From positions 992,001 through 1,056,000 of the forward strand of contig NZ_CP113517.1 in NCBI RefSeq assembly GCF_024360925.2: 64,000 nucleotides of DNA. Direction: 5' to 3'. Positions 35,076 to 43,637 of this stretch are shown here, piece after piece; within the stretch, counting starts at the first letter, position 1; each line of letters starts with the position of its first letter. The notes below the pieces were generated by a model. The model ran no database searches. It had not been told where the DNA came from and saw only the letters and a list, made by a program, of their open reading frames with translations. Origin of the DNA: Methylomonas rapida (GTDB lineage Bacteria; Pseudomonadota; Gammaproteobacteria; Methylococcales; Methylomonadaceae). The translations under genes were made by a program, and so were the position numbers.

Positions 35076-35228
35076 CTAACCGATATGGCCACGAGGCAGA
35101 AATACCCCGTAATACATCATCAGCCAGGCGATCACCATACCGCCGCCGACGATCAGCAGCAAGGCCCAGGTGCCGACTGGCGAGCTTTGCAGAATTTTTT
35201 GTCGTTCTTCTTCTGTGAGGTTGTTCAT
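35076..35228 (-). CDS. Small single-helix oxidase subunit (IIa-like)
   Basis: A 50-residue protein (MNNLTEEERQKILQSSPVG, then one helix of about 22 residues with WALLLIVGGGMVIAWLMMY). AAGGAAG lies five to six bases before the ATG at 35228, so a longer frame to 35324 is rejected. Size, position ahead of subunit II and a single helix match the subunit IIa of ba3 oxidases, though the sequence itself is too short for certainty. It is the first gene of the operon. Confidence 0.75.
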   Translation of the reverse strand: MNNLTEEERQKILQSSPVGTWALLLIVGGGMVIAWLMMYYGVFLPRGHIG

Positions 35229-35334
35229 AATGCTTCCTTCTTGTATGTGGATTGAGGAATCAGAGCGCGCAACACCAGGCTGGAATCGCAAGAATTCTGC
35301 CGCTCTTGTCGGCGACTCGGCCATGGATTGCTAA

Positions 35335-35368
35335 GTTGCATCATACATGCAACAATCCAGTTATCCAA
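35335..35368 (-). promoter_or_regulatory. Oxidase operon promoter overlaid by an NsrR-like palindrome
   Basis: Reading the minus strand, TTGGAT (35368-35363), a 17-base spacer and TATGAT (35345-35340) form a good sigma-70 promoter, with the start of transcription about 100 bases before the IIa gene. The -10 box lies inside GTTGCAT-CATAC-ATGCAAC (35335-35353), a perfect 7-5-7 palindrome. This has the same geometry as the NsrR core GATGCAT-N5-ATGCATC with one change per half. A repressor bound here would block RNA polymerase. The regulator's identity is inference. Confidence 0.6.
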
Positions 35369-35655
35369 TTAAAACTGTTAATGTTTTTAAGTGTTTGTGG
35401 CTGCTTGTTATTCCGTCTTATTAAGCATTGTTTCGCCTTGATCGGCGTAGTTTGGGCGTTTTAACGCGTTTTTCCGGATTGATGCCGAGGCAGGGCGGCA
35501 AAAGCGATGAGTGGAAGATAAGGTAGGGATGCGGTCGGGAATCTCGACCGGGTCAAATTAGCGGTCGTTCTTATGGCGTTCGGAGTTTGTTCCCACGCAC
35601 CCGGAAAGAATGTCGTAAAAGGTAAGGAATGTGTGAGAAATAAGCTCGACAATGG

Positions 35656-35697
35656 TAGGAGCGAATTCATTCGCACTGTGCGGATAAATCCGCACCT
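35656..35697. repeat. Short double-hairpin intergenic repeat
   Basis: Two hairpins, GCGAA-TTCA-TTCGC and TGCGGA-TAAA-TCCGCA, lie between TAGGAGCG and GCACCTA ends. The TAGGAGCGAATTCATTCGC pattern is a repeat I associate with many gammaproteobacteria. Confidence 0.6.
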
Positions 35698-35793
35698 AAA
35701 CCGAATACTTGCATAGATTATTTCATGTCCATTCCTAAAACAATTCCTTCGTTCACGACGAGAGGGGATGTTACGACGCGCAGGAACACTTGG

Positions 35794-35857
35794 AAAAAAG
35801 CTAAAGCTTTTTTACTCCAAAATCACACTGTGGGGGGGCGATTGCTTCAGCTATTGT
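35794..35857 (-). repeat. Two-hairpin palindromic element, family 2, reverse copy
   Basis: AAAAAAGCT-AA-AGCTTTTTT (35794-35813) is followed by ACTCCAAA and, after about 17 bases, by GCGATTGCT-TC-AGCTATTGT. Read in reverse this gives the same order as 19195-19258, with the TTTGGAGT joint conserved. Confidence 0.65.
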
Positions 35858-35906
35858 CCTGAGTATAAATCTTCCCGGTTTGTTCGGTTTGACCCGGTAG
35901 AGGTAA

Positions 35907-35960
35907 CTTTCATTTTTCGGGGGAATTTCGCATTTTTATGAGCGTTAGTCTGTAACATTC
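35907..35960 (-). repeat. Degenerate reverse copy of family 3 repeat
   Basis: AACTTTCATTTTTCGGGGG and ATGAGCGTTAGTC match the reverse of the 51-bp repeats at 19285 and 19380, with a diverged centre. It lies 26 bases before the next start codon, so it may influence that gene's expression. The rest of the region 35369-35985 shows no gene. Confidence 0.5.
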
Positions 35961-35985
35961 AAGCGTCCGGCCATCAGGAGAATCG

Positions 35986-37935
35986 ATGATGCCAATTTCA
36001 GCGAGTACCGCAGCGAAAAAATATTGCCGACTGCAAGCGTTGGGAGGGGCTTATTTGGGCTTGTTCGCCGGATTGCTGATTACATTTGGCGTATGGCGGT
36101 GGTCGGAACATAACTTTGCGCTTAATGAGCAAGCCTACTTCGATTTTCGAGTAGGGCAATTGTTGGCGAGTATCGACAATCGTCTGGAAGCCTATCGGCA
36201 AGTGTTATACGGTACGCGCGGCCTGTTCGCGGCCTCTAGTGTCGTGGCTCGCGCGGAGTTTCAGGAATATATCAACGCCTTGCATCTGGAGCAACGCTAT
36301 CCGGGGATTCAGGGCGTCGGTTTTTCGCTGATTGTGCCCAAGGACAAAAAGGACGTCCATATCAAGGAAATCCGGCGGCAGGGGTTCGCGGATTATCGAA
36401 TTTATCCCGATCAGGACAGGGAGATTTATACCTCCATTATTTATCTGGAACCCTTTAGCGGACGCAATTTGAGGGCGTTTGGCTATGACATGTTCACGGA
36501 ACCGGTGCGGCGGCGGGCCATGGAATATGCCTGCAAACATAATCAAATCGGCATGTCGGGCAAAGTCACGTTAGTGCAAGAAACCGATAGCGACGTACAG
36601 GCCGGATTTTTGCTGTATTTGCCGGTCTATCGGAACAATCAACCGCACGATAGCGTGGACGAACGCAAGGCCAGCGTCATCGGTTGGGTGTATGCGCCGT
36701 TTCGCATCAAGGATTTCATGAGCGGCGTCGGTGACGAGCGACGGGGCGACTTGAATTTGAGTATCTATGATGGCGAGACTTTGTCGGCGGACAGCTTGAT
36801 GTACAGCGATCAGCCGCAACTCACTACCGATCAGGCTATCGTCACGACCCGCACCTTGCGAACGGGGGGGCAAGTATGGACTTTAGTGATACGCAGCGAA
36901 CCAGGGTTTGGAAACTGGCTCAATCATGACCAGTCGTTGACGATTTTGATTAGCGGCATGGCGTTGAGTGTGATGCTGGCCTTTTTGATTCGCGAATTCA
37001 TTACCCGGGGACAGGCGCTGGCATTTGCGGCCGCCACCAACCGGGAGTTGCAGGAAAGCGAGGCGCGCTTTCGGTTGATGGCGGATTCCGCGCCGGTACT
37101 GATCTGGATGACCGATGCCGCCGAGTCCGTCGTCTGGCTGAATAAGCATTGGCTTGATTTTACCGGGCGAGAGCTGTCCCAGGAATTGGGCCGGGGCTGG
37201 CTGGAATCGGTATATCCCTCGCATCTCGATCTGGTGGTCAAGCTGCTGGGTTGGCATTTTCAGTTGCGCAAGCCCTTCAGTGTCGAGTACCGACTCCGCC
37301 GGCATGATGGTGAATATCGATGGATCGTCAATAGCGGCGTGCCTCGTTTTGATGAAAAAGGTGAATTTGTTGGCTTCATAGGTTCTTGTATCGACATTAC
37401 TTCGCACAAGGAAATGGAGGAAGAGCTCTGGGAGCTGGCGACCACCGATGGTTTGACCGGTTTTCTGAACAGGCGTCATTTTTTGGTGCGCCTGCAAGAA
37501 GAATTTAACCGCATGCAGCGCAACGATGACTTGCATTCCTCGGTATTGATGCTGGATCTCGATCATTTCAAACGCATCAATGACAGCTACGGTCATGCCA
37601 CGGGCGATGCCATGCTGAAGCATTTTGCCGAAATCATTCGCGGTCAACAGCGCAAAATCGATGTGGTTGGGCGCTTGGGCGGTGAAGAATTCGCGATCAT
37701 CCTGCCGGATACCGATATTTACGAGGCTCGGGTGTTTGCCGAGCGTTTGCGCAACGTGGTAGCGAGCAAGCCGCTGTGGCAGCAAGATACCATGATTGAG
37801 ATCACGGTTTCTATTGGCATCGCCCTGTTAAACTATGCCAGCTTGAGTCCCGATAGTGTGTTGGGCGCGGCCGATCGCGCGCTTTATCGAGCCAAGGCGG
37901 ACGGGCGCAACCGGGTGGCGTTGGCAGGGAAGTAA
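35986..37935 (+). CDS. CHASE-PAS-GGDEF membrane diguanylate cyclase
   Basis: The 649-residue protein has an N-terminal membrane helix (about residues 20-40), a periplasmic CHASE domain (about 75-290, with YPGIQGVGFSLIVP) and a second helix (about 320-340). A PAS domain follows (about 357-480, ending in a PAC segment FVGFIGSCIDIT), then a GGDEF domain with GGEEF at 565-569 and an intact I-site RKID just before it. It should make c-di-GMP in response to a periplasmic ligand. AGGAG lies five bases before ATG 35986 (a second ATG at 35989 is equally possible). It begins about 760 bases from the divergent oxidase operon and is followed by a haem-sensing histidine kinase on the same strand. Confidence 0.93.
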   Translation: MMPISASTAAKKYCRLQALGGAYLGLFAGLLITFGVWRWSEHNFALNEQAYFDFRVGQLLASIDNRLEAYRQVLYGTRGLFAASSVVARAEFQEYINALHLEQRYPGIQGVGFSLIVPKDKKDVHIKEIRRQGFADYRIYPDQDREIYTSIIYLEPFSGRNLRAFGYDMFTEPVRRRAMEYACKHNQIGMSGKVTLVQETDSDVQAGFLLYLPVYRNNQPHDSVDERKASVIGWVYAPFRIKDFMSGVGDERRGDLNLSIYDGETLSADSLMYSDQPQLTTDQAIVTTRTLRTGGQVWTLVIRSEPGFGNWLNHDQSLTILISGMALSVMLAFLIREFITRGQALAFAAATNRELQESEARFRLMADSAPVLIWMTDAAESVVWLNKHWLDFTGRELSQELGRGWLESVYPSHLDLVVKLLGWHFQLRKPFSVEYRLRRHDGEYRWIVNSGVPRFDEKGEFVGFIGSCIDITSHKEMEEELWELATTDGLTGFLNRRHFLVRLQEEFNRMQRNDDLHSSVLMLDLDHFKRINDSYGHATGDAMLKHFAEIIRGQQRKIDVVGRLGGEEFAIILPDTDIYEARVFAERLRNVVASKPLWQQDTMIEITVSIGIALLNYASLSPDSVLGAADRALYRAKADGRNRVALAGK

Positions 37936-38156
37936 AGCCTGTCGGCCGGTTTTTCTGGCGGCCAGTGATTTTTCCGCAAAGGCTTCCCGAGTTCGGGGCG
38001 CGGCAATGCACCGTCCGGCATGCCGCCAAGCTTTCGGGGCAATATCCCGAATTCACCGGCTCTCCATCGTATCTAGTAGCCAATCAGACAGTGGAAATGG
38101 CTGCTGCCCGCTTTATTTTTAGCCCTGGTAATCAAGCGTTCCCCCCGAATCGAAAC

Positions 38157-39692
38157 ATGAAAAAACAACCTGCCATCGATCAACGCTTGCGCCGGCGCTT
38201 GCTGCCTTTTTTGTTGTTCGTCATCACGCTTTTGCTGGGAGCGTTGCTTTGGAACCGGATCGAAGGCGTGCGCAAGCAAAATTTCGAGGTGGCCACCGAA
38301 GGTGCGCGCAACATTTTCCATATCATCGTGCTGACACGGCAATGGAATGCCGAACACGGTGGGGTGTATGCCTTCGAATCGGATAAAACCACCGCCAACA
38401 GCTATCTCGATCATCCTGAACGCGAACTGGAGTTGAAGGACAAGCGCAAGCTGGTGCTGTTGAATCCGGCTTATATGGCAAGGCAAATCGCCGAGCTGGC
38501 GGAAAAAGACCCGAGGCTGCATTTACGTTTGCATATTACCAGTTTGCGCCCCATCCGCCCCGAAAACACGCCCGATGCCTGGGAAGCGCTGGCTCTGGGG
38601 CAATTCGAACAGGGTTTGCAAGAGATTGCCAGTGTCGAGCAGATGGAAGGGCGGCGCTATCTTCGTTACATGGCGCCACTGCAGGTGACCGAGGCTTGCA
38701 TGAAATGTCATGCCAAACAGGGGTATCGCTTGGGCGATATACGCGGCGGTATCAGCGTGAGCCTGCAGTTTGCCGGTATTGAGGCAACCATCCGCAAGGA
38801 AATCCTGGCGACAGTCATCAATCATGCGGTTTCCTACGGCTTGTTGCTGATTATCACTTGGGGCTTGGTCGAATTGCTCGCCAGACGCTGGCGGGCGCTG
38901 GATGACAGCATCGAAACCCTACAAGAGACGCGAAACGAATTGGTCGAGAACGAGAAAATGGCCTCGCTCGGTCGCCTGGTGGCTGGCTTTGCGCATGAAA
39001 TCAATACGCCGGTTGGGGTTGCCGTCGGCGCCATCAGCCACGGCGATGACACCATCCTCAAATTGCAAGCCTTGCTGAGCAAGGACGAGGTGACCGAGCA
39101 GGAATTGGCGGAGGAACTGGATTATCTGCAACAGAGTCATGCCTTGGCGCTTTCGAATTTGCGCCGCGCCGCCGAGTTGGTGCAGCGTTTCAAGCGCACG
39201 TCGATTGATCGCGGCTCCGCGCAAAAGCGCGAATACCAGTTGGCGGAATTGATCCGCGATGTGTTGATGACGCTACAGAATGTGTTGAAACATGCATCCG
39301 TCGAGGTTGAGGTGCATTGCACCGAACGGCTCAAGCTTTATGGCACGCCAGGATTATTGGAGCAGGTATTGACCAATTTGATCACCAACAGCGTCAGTCA
39401 CGGCTTCGATGACGGCGCGCGCCCTGGGCGAATCGTCATCAAGGCCTGGCAAGCCGATGGGCGGTTGATGATCGACTATCGCGACAATGGTGTCGGCATG
39501 AGCGAGGAAGTAAGGCAAAGGGCTTTCGAACCTTTTTTTACCACGCGCAGGGGGACCGGCGGATCGGGTTTGGGACTTTATGTAACGTATAATATTGTTT
39601 CGCAGCAACTCGGTGGTAGCATTCAGATTATTTCCGTACCCAAAACAGGGGTTTGTTTTTACATCGAATGCCCTATCGAGAGAACACCTTAG
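38157..39692 (+). CDS. Sensor histidine kinase with DUF3365-type haem-c domain
   Basis: The 511-residue kinase has membrane helices at about residues 15-33 and 222-242 with a periplasmic domain between them. That domain carries LTRQWNAEHGGVY and EACMKCHAKQGYRLGDIRGG, the marks of DUF3365/Tll0287-like sensors, with the haem site CMKCH at 181-185. The cytosolic part has phospho-acceptor His280 in FAHEINTPVG, an N-box LITNSVSHGF, DNGVGM and GTGGSGLGLYV. It should autophosphorylate in response to redox state or a gas bound to haem. The ATG at 38157 follows a 64-codon upstream stretch that reads as non-coding. Its stop is ten bases before the response-regulator start, so the two form a pair. Confidence 0.92.
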   Translation: MKKQPAIDQRLRRRLLPFLLFVITLLLGALLWNRIEGVRKQNFEVATEGARNIFHIIVLTRQWNAEHGGVYAFESDKTTANSYLDHPERELELKDKRKLVLLNPAYMARQIAELAEKDPRLHLRLHITSLRPIRPENTPDAWEALALGQFEQGLQEIASVEQMEGRRYLRYMAPLQVTEACMKCHAKQGYRLGDIRGGISVSLQFAGIEATIRKEILATVINHAVSYGLLLIITWGLVELLARRWRALDDSIETLQETRNELVENEKMASLGRLVAGFAHEINTPVGVAVGAISHGDDTILKLQALLSKDEVTEQELAEELDYLQQSHALALSNLRRAAELVQRFKRTSIDRGSAQKREYQLAELIRDVLMTLQNVLKHASVEVEVHCTERLKLYGTPGLLEQVLTNLITNSVSHGFDDGARPGRIVIKAWQADGRLMIDYRDNGVGMSEEVRQRAFEPFFTTRRGTGGSGLGLYVTYNIVSQQLGGSIQIISVPKTGVCFYIECPIERTP

Positions 39693-39702
39693 TCAAGAAT
39701 TC

Positions 39703-41268
39703 ATGAAAATTATTCGAAATACGGGCGTGGTTACATCGGTTGACCCAAAGCCTAACGTTCCGCAAAGCCTCTCGCCAGAGTCGCGCTATTGCTGGAAAAT
39801 TCTGATCGTCGATGACGAGCCCGATGTGCGTAAGTTGACGAGACTGAGTTTGCGCGACGTTAGCTTTGCCGATCGCACCTTGCAATTTCTCGAAGCCGGT
39901 TCCAGGGCCGAGGCCATTTCGGTGCTGGAAGGGCATCCCGATGTTGCCGTAGCCTTGGTCGATGTGGTGATGGAAAGCGAGGACGCCGGCCTGAAACTGG
40001 TCGAACATATTCGCCAACAATTGGGCAATGCGCTGATGCGTATCGTGATTCGCACCGGGCAGCCGGGCGTGGCGCCGGAACGCTATGTGATCGATCACTA
40101 TGACATCGACGATTACAAGGATAAAACCGAACTCACCGCCTCCCGGCTTTACATGACGGTGCGCCTGGCCTTGAAAGCCTATCGCGATTTGCAGACCATC
40201 GATTTCAACCGCCTCGGGCTGGAGCGTATGCTGCAAGCGGCGCCCGAACTTTATCATCTGAATGACGCCCCGTTGTCGCAGTTTTTCAACGGCATGTTGA
40301 CGCAGGTCATTGGCTTGTGCCGGCTGTCCGGCTCCAGTCATATGGGGTCGCTGGAAGGCGTCATTGCGGCGAAGGAGCAAAATGAATGGAAGGTTTGCGC
40401 ATGCACCGACAGATTCGTCAAAAGCGCGCGCTTCAGTGAGATTCATCAACAATGCGTCAATAGCGTAATTCACGGCACGTTGCCCAGAGGTTTGCGTACC
40501 AATGCGGAAGTACTGCCGCTGACGATTTCCGGTGAGCCGGTGGGTTATATTTATATCGAGCCCATCGAAGGATTGTCGGACATCGACCGCAAGCTGATAC
40601 AGATATTTGCCAGGCAGTGCTCCCAGGCCCTGGAAAACCACCGCTTGCACCAGTGCATATTGTCCTCGTTCGAGAGTGCTATCGATATGCTCGCGGAAAT
40701 CGCCGAATACAAGGACAAGGCCACCGGGAGTCATGTCAACCGCCTTGATCAATATACCCGCGCAATCGCCATGGCCATGGGTGTCGATGAGGCCGAAGCG
40801 CGCCGTTACGGCAAAGCCAGCCGCTTGCATGACGTCGGCAAGGTCGGGGTGCCGGATCATATCTTGTCCAAGCCGGGCAAATTGACCGATGAGGAGTTCG
40901 AAATCATCAAGAAACATACTACCTTGGGTGCCAATATCCTTGGCCACGACGCGGCCTTCGAACTGGCGCGGCAAATCGCGTTGAGTCATCATGAGCGCTG
41001 GGACGGCAGCGGCTATCCCGAAGGCATACCGGCAAGGGAATTGCCGCTGGCCACTCGCATCGTCTCGGTGGCGGATGTCTTCGATGCGATGATCAGCTGG
41101 CGGCCTTACAAGCAGCCGTGGACGATTCGCGAGGCCAGGGATGTCATCGCCACCGGCGCCGGTACCCAGTTCGATCCCGATGTCGTGCGCGCGTTTTTAC
41201 AGGTACTGGATAGCGGCGGATTCGACGACGTCATATCGCAGGCCGGTGAAATCGAGGAACCAATCTGA
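39703..41268 (+). CDS. Response regulator REC-DUF3369-HD-GYP, c-di-GMP phosphodiesterase
   Basis: The 521-residue protein has a receiver domain with acidic DDEP near residue 37 and acceptor Asp87 in ALVDVVM. A DUF3369 (GAF-like) middle domain follows (about 170-330), then an HD-GYP domain (about 335-500) with SRLHDVGKVG, KPGKLTDEEF, HHERWDGSGYPEG and SVADVFDAMISWRPYK. Phosphorylation by the haem kinase before it should alter c-di-GMP hydrolysis. ATG 39703 is used; a longer frame from 39595 overlaps the kinase. Confidence 0.93.
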   Translation: MKIIRNTGVVTSVDPKPNVPQSLSPESRYCWKILIVDDEPDVRKLTRLSLRDVSFADRTLQFLEAGSRAEAISVLEGHPDVAVALVDVVMESEDAGLKLVEHIRQQLGNALMRIVIRTGQPGVAPERYVIDHYDIDDYKDKTELTASRLYMTVRLALKAYRDLQTIDFNRLGLERMLQAAPELYHLNDAPLSQFFNGMLTQVIGLCRLSGSSHMGSLEGVIAAKEQNEWKVCACTDRFVKSARFSEIHQQCVNSVIHGTLPRGLRTNAEVLPLTISGEPVGYIYIEPIEGLSDIDRKLIQIFARQCSQALENHRLHQCILSSFESAIDMLAEIAEYKDKATGSHVNRLDQYTRAIAMAMGVDEAEARRYGKASRLHDVGKVGVPDHILSKPGKLTDEEFEIIKKHTTLGANILGHDAAFELARQIALSHHERWDGSGYPEGIPARELPLATRIVSVADVFDAMISWRPYKQPWTIREARDVIATGAGTQFDPDVVRAFLQVLDSGGFDDVISQAGEIEEPI

Positions 41269-41291
41269 TCCGCTTCGCGCCAGGGCGATCT

Positions 41292-41300
41292 TGCTATAAT
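41292..41300 (+). promoter_or_regulatory. Extended -10 promoter for proA
   Basis: TGCTATAAT is a perfect extended -10 (TGnTATAAT) 32 bases before the proA ATG. No good -35 is present at the right distance, as is usual for this promoter type. It lies just after the HD-GYP stop, so the proA-nadD-rsfS operon has its own start. Confidence 0.65.
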
Positions 41301-41332
41301 GGCGAATTTCATCATTCATCGGGTCGTACAAG

Positions 41333-42589
41333 ATGGACGTCAAACACTACATGCAGCAACTGGGGCAACAAGCCCGGCAGGCCGGACGCGAGATCAGCAA
41401 GGCGGATAGCGGACGCAAGAATTTGGCATTATTGAAAATTGCCGAGGCGCTTTCCGCGAGTAGTGCCGAACTGGCCCGCGAAAATCAAAAAGATTTGCAG
41501 GCAGGCAAGGACAATGGACTGGATGCCGCGTCGCTGGATCGTCTTGAACTGACGCCGTCCCGCATCGAGGCCATGGTCGAGGGCTTGAATCAAGTCGCGG
41601 CCTTGCCGGATCCAGTCGGTGAAATCAGTCAGTTGAGCTATCGCCCCAGCGGCATTCAAGTGGGGCAGATGCGCGTACCCTTGGGCGTGATCGGCATCAT
41701 TTACGAATCCAGACCCAATGTCACGATAGACGCGGCGGCCCTGTGTCTGAAAGCCGGCAACGCCTGTATCTTGCGCGGCGGTTCCGAATCGATTCATTCC
41801 AACCGCGCGATTGCCCAATGCATAGGCAAAGGTCTGGCCGAAGCCGGTTTGCCCCTGGCCGCGGTGCAAGTCGTCGAAACTACCGACCGGGCGGCCGTGG
41901 GCGAATTGATCACGATGAAGGACTATGTCGATGTGATCGTGCCGCGCGGCGGCAAGAGCCTGATCGAACGCATCAGCGCCGAAGCCACGATTCCGGTGAT
42001 CAAGCATCTGGACGGCATCTGCCACGTCTATATCGACGGCAAGGCAGACATTGACAAGGCCGTGGCCATAGCGATGAACGCCAAGACTCACCGTTACGGG
42101 GTCTGCAATGCGATGGAAACCTTGTTGGTCGCCGAAAGCATCGCCGGGCAGGTGTTGCCGATTCTGGCGGAAAAATACGCCGAAAAAGGCGTGGAATTGC
42201 GCGGTTGCCTGAGAACCTGTTCCCTGGTCAAAAAAGCCGTGCGCGCGACTGAAGCAGATTGGCATACCGAATATCTGGCGCCGATTTTGTCGATCAAGAT
42301 CGTCGCCGACATCGACGAGGCGATTGCGCATATCAACCAATACAGCTCCGCGCATACCGAAGCCATCGTCACCGAGGATTACACCCTGGCGCGCCGTTTT
42401 CTGCGCGAAGTCGATTCCAGCTCGGTGATGGTGAATGCCTCGACCCGCTTCGCCGACGGTTTCGAATACGGTTTGGGGGCCGAAATCGGCATCAGTACCG
42501 ACAAGCTGCACGCGCGCGGCCCGGTCGGTTTGGAAGGTTTGACCTCGTTGAAATACATCGTGCTGGGCGACGGTCATATCCGGCAATAA
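41333..42589 (+). CDS. proA: Gamma-glutamyl phosphate reductase
   Basis: The 418-residue enzyme reduces glutamyl-5-phosphate to glutamate semialdehyde with NADPH, the second step of proline synthesis. Signatures include [44 protein letters not shown] and [10 protein letters not shown] (catalytic cysteine in YGVCNAMET). Its stop codon overlaps the nadD start by one base (TAATG). The proA-nadD-rsfS order is common in gammaproteobacteria. Confidence 0.97.
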   Translation: MDVKHYMQQLGQQARQAGREISKADSGRKNLALLKIAEALSASSAELARENQKDLQAGKDNGLDAASLDRLELTPSRIEAMVEGLNQVAALPDPVGEISQLSYRPSGIQVGQMRVPLGVIGIIYESRPNVTIDAAALCLKAGNACILRGGSESIHSNRAIAQCIGKGLAEAGLPLAAVQVVETTDRAAVGELITMKDYVDVIVPRGGKSLIERISAEATIPVIKHLDGICHVYIDGKADIDKAVAIAMNAKTHRYGVCNAMETLLVAESIAGQVLPILAEKYAEKGVELRGCLRTCSLVKKAVRATEADWHTEYLAPILSIKIVADIDEAIAHINQYSSAHTEAIVTEDYTLARRFLREVDSSSVMVNASTRFADGFEYGLGAEIGISTDKLHARGPVGLEGLTSLKYIVLGDGHIRQ

Positions 42590-43215
42590 TGATCGGTGTT
42601 TACGGCGGCACCTTCAATCCGGTGCATTACGGTCATTTGCGCACGGCGCTGGAAGTCAAGGAGCTATTCGACCTGCAACAGCTGAGGTTGATACCATGCC
42701 GCCTGCCGCCGCATCGGCAACAGCCGGATGTCGATGGCGAAATGCGTCTGGGGATGCTGGAACTGGCCATCGCCGAAACACCAGGGGTGCAAACGGACCG
42801 GCGCGAGCTGGATCGCCAGGGCGCCTCTTACATGGTCGATACCTTGCAATCGTTACGCGCGGAAAATCCCGATGCCGGTCTGATATTGTTCATCGGTGTC
42901 GATGCCTTCGCCGGCCTGGAGTCCTGGCATCGATGGCGGCATTTGTTCGATTATGCCCATGTCGTCGTGATGACGCGTCCGGCTTGCGAGATGCCGGAGC
43001 TGTCCGAATTCTTGCGGCAACGCCTGACTGAAGACCGTGGCAGGCTGCATCAACGGACGGCGGGTTGTTTGTTTTTTCAAGCCGTTACCGCGCTGGACAT
43101 TTCCGCGACCGCGATACGCGAGCTGATTAAAGCCGGTCGCAATCCGCAATTTTTACTGCCGGATGCCGTCATTGCCTATATCCGGCGGCATCATCTTTAT
43201 CTTTCCTCGAATTAG
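42589..43215 (+). CDS. nadD: Nicotinate-nucleotide adenylyltransferase
   Basis: The 208-residue enzyme joins ATP to nicotinate mononucleotide in NAD synthesis. It begins [18 protein letters not shown], the nucleotidyltransferase (T/H)xGH signature, and has DISATAIRELI (the ISSTxxR motif) near the end. The start at 42589 overlaps the proA stop; a longer in-frame reading from 42259 lies inside proA and is not real. It makes the substrate chain that NAD kinase (nadK at 53145) later uses. Confidence 0.96.
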   Translation: MIGVYGGTFNPVHYGHLRTALEVKELFDLQQLRLIPCRLPPHRQQPDVDGEMRLGMLELAIAETPGVQTDRRELDRQGASYMVDTLQSLRAENPDAGLILFIGVDAFAGLESWHRWRHLFDYAHVVVMTRPACEMPELSEFLRQRLTEDRGRLHQRTAGCLFFQAVTALDISATAIRELIKAGRNPQFLLPDAVIAYIRRHHLYLSSN

Positions 43216-43223
43216 GACATTGA

Positions 43224-43562
43224 ATGCAATCAGAAGAATTATTGAAATTGGTCGAGAGCGTCCTCGACGATCGCAAGGCTCATCAAATCAAGGTACTGGA
43301 CGTACGCAAAAAGAGCAGCTTTACCGACTACATGGTGGTGGCAACGGCTACGTCGGCGCGTCATGCGCAAGCGTTGTGCGAATACGTCGTTGAAAAGGTC
43401 AAGGAAAACGGCCTGCAGCCGATGGGTGTCGAAGGTCAACCGGGGTCGGATTGGGTGCTGCTGGACCTGGGTGATGTTGTCGTGCATGTGATGACCGGTC
43501 AGGCTCGCGAGTTTTATCAGTTGGAAAAGCTGTGGTCGGTGTCCGGCGATAAAGAGCAATAG
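43224..43562 (+). CDS. rsfS: Ribosomal silencing factor RsfS
   Basis: The 112-residue protein matches the RsfS/Iojap family: VLDVRKKSSFTDYMVVATAT, EGQPGSDWVLLDLGDVVVHV and REFYQLEKLWS. It binds ribosomal protein L14 and blocks subunit joining during starvation. It starts eight bases after nadD in the same operon. Confidence 0.95.
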   Translation: MQSEELLKLVESVLDDRKAHQIKVLDVRKKSSFTDYMVVATATSARHAQALCEYVVEKVKENGLQPMGVEGQPGSDWVLLDLGDVVVHVMTGQAREFYQLEKLWSVSGDKEQ

Positions 43563-43637
43563 CTTTTGTTTGCATGTTTCTTGCATCCTTTACCTCAAGA
43601 AACGACGGATGACGGAAATTTGTCGCAAGGGGATGAT

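Noticed and set aside
37936..38156. 64-codon upstream extension of the haem kinase
   Set aside because: It lacks a signal or membrane segment and adds Cys/Arg/Pro-rich residues unlike coding sequence; the helix begins just after the ATG at 38157.
42259..42588. Upstream extension of nadD
   Set aside because: It lies inside proA in another frame; the conserved NadD start [11 protein letters not shown] is at 42589.
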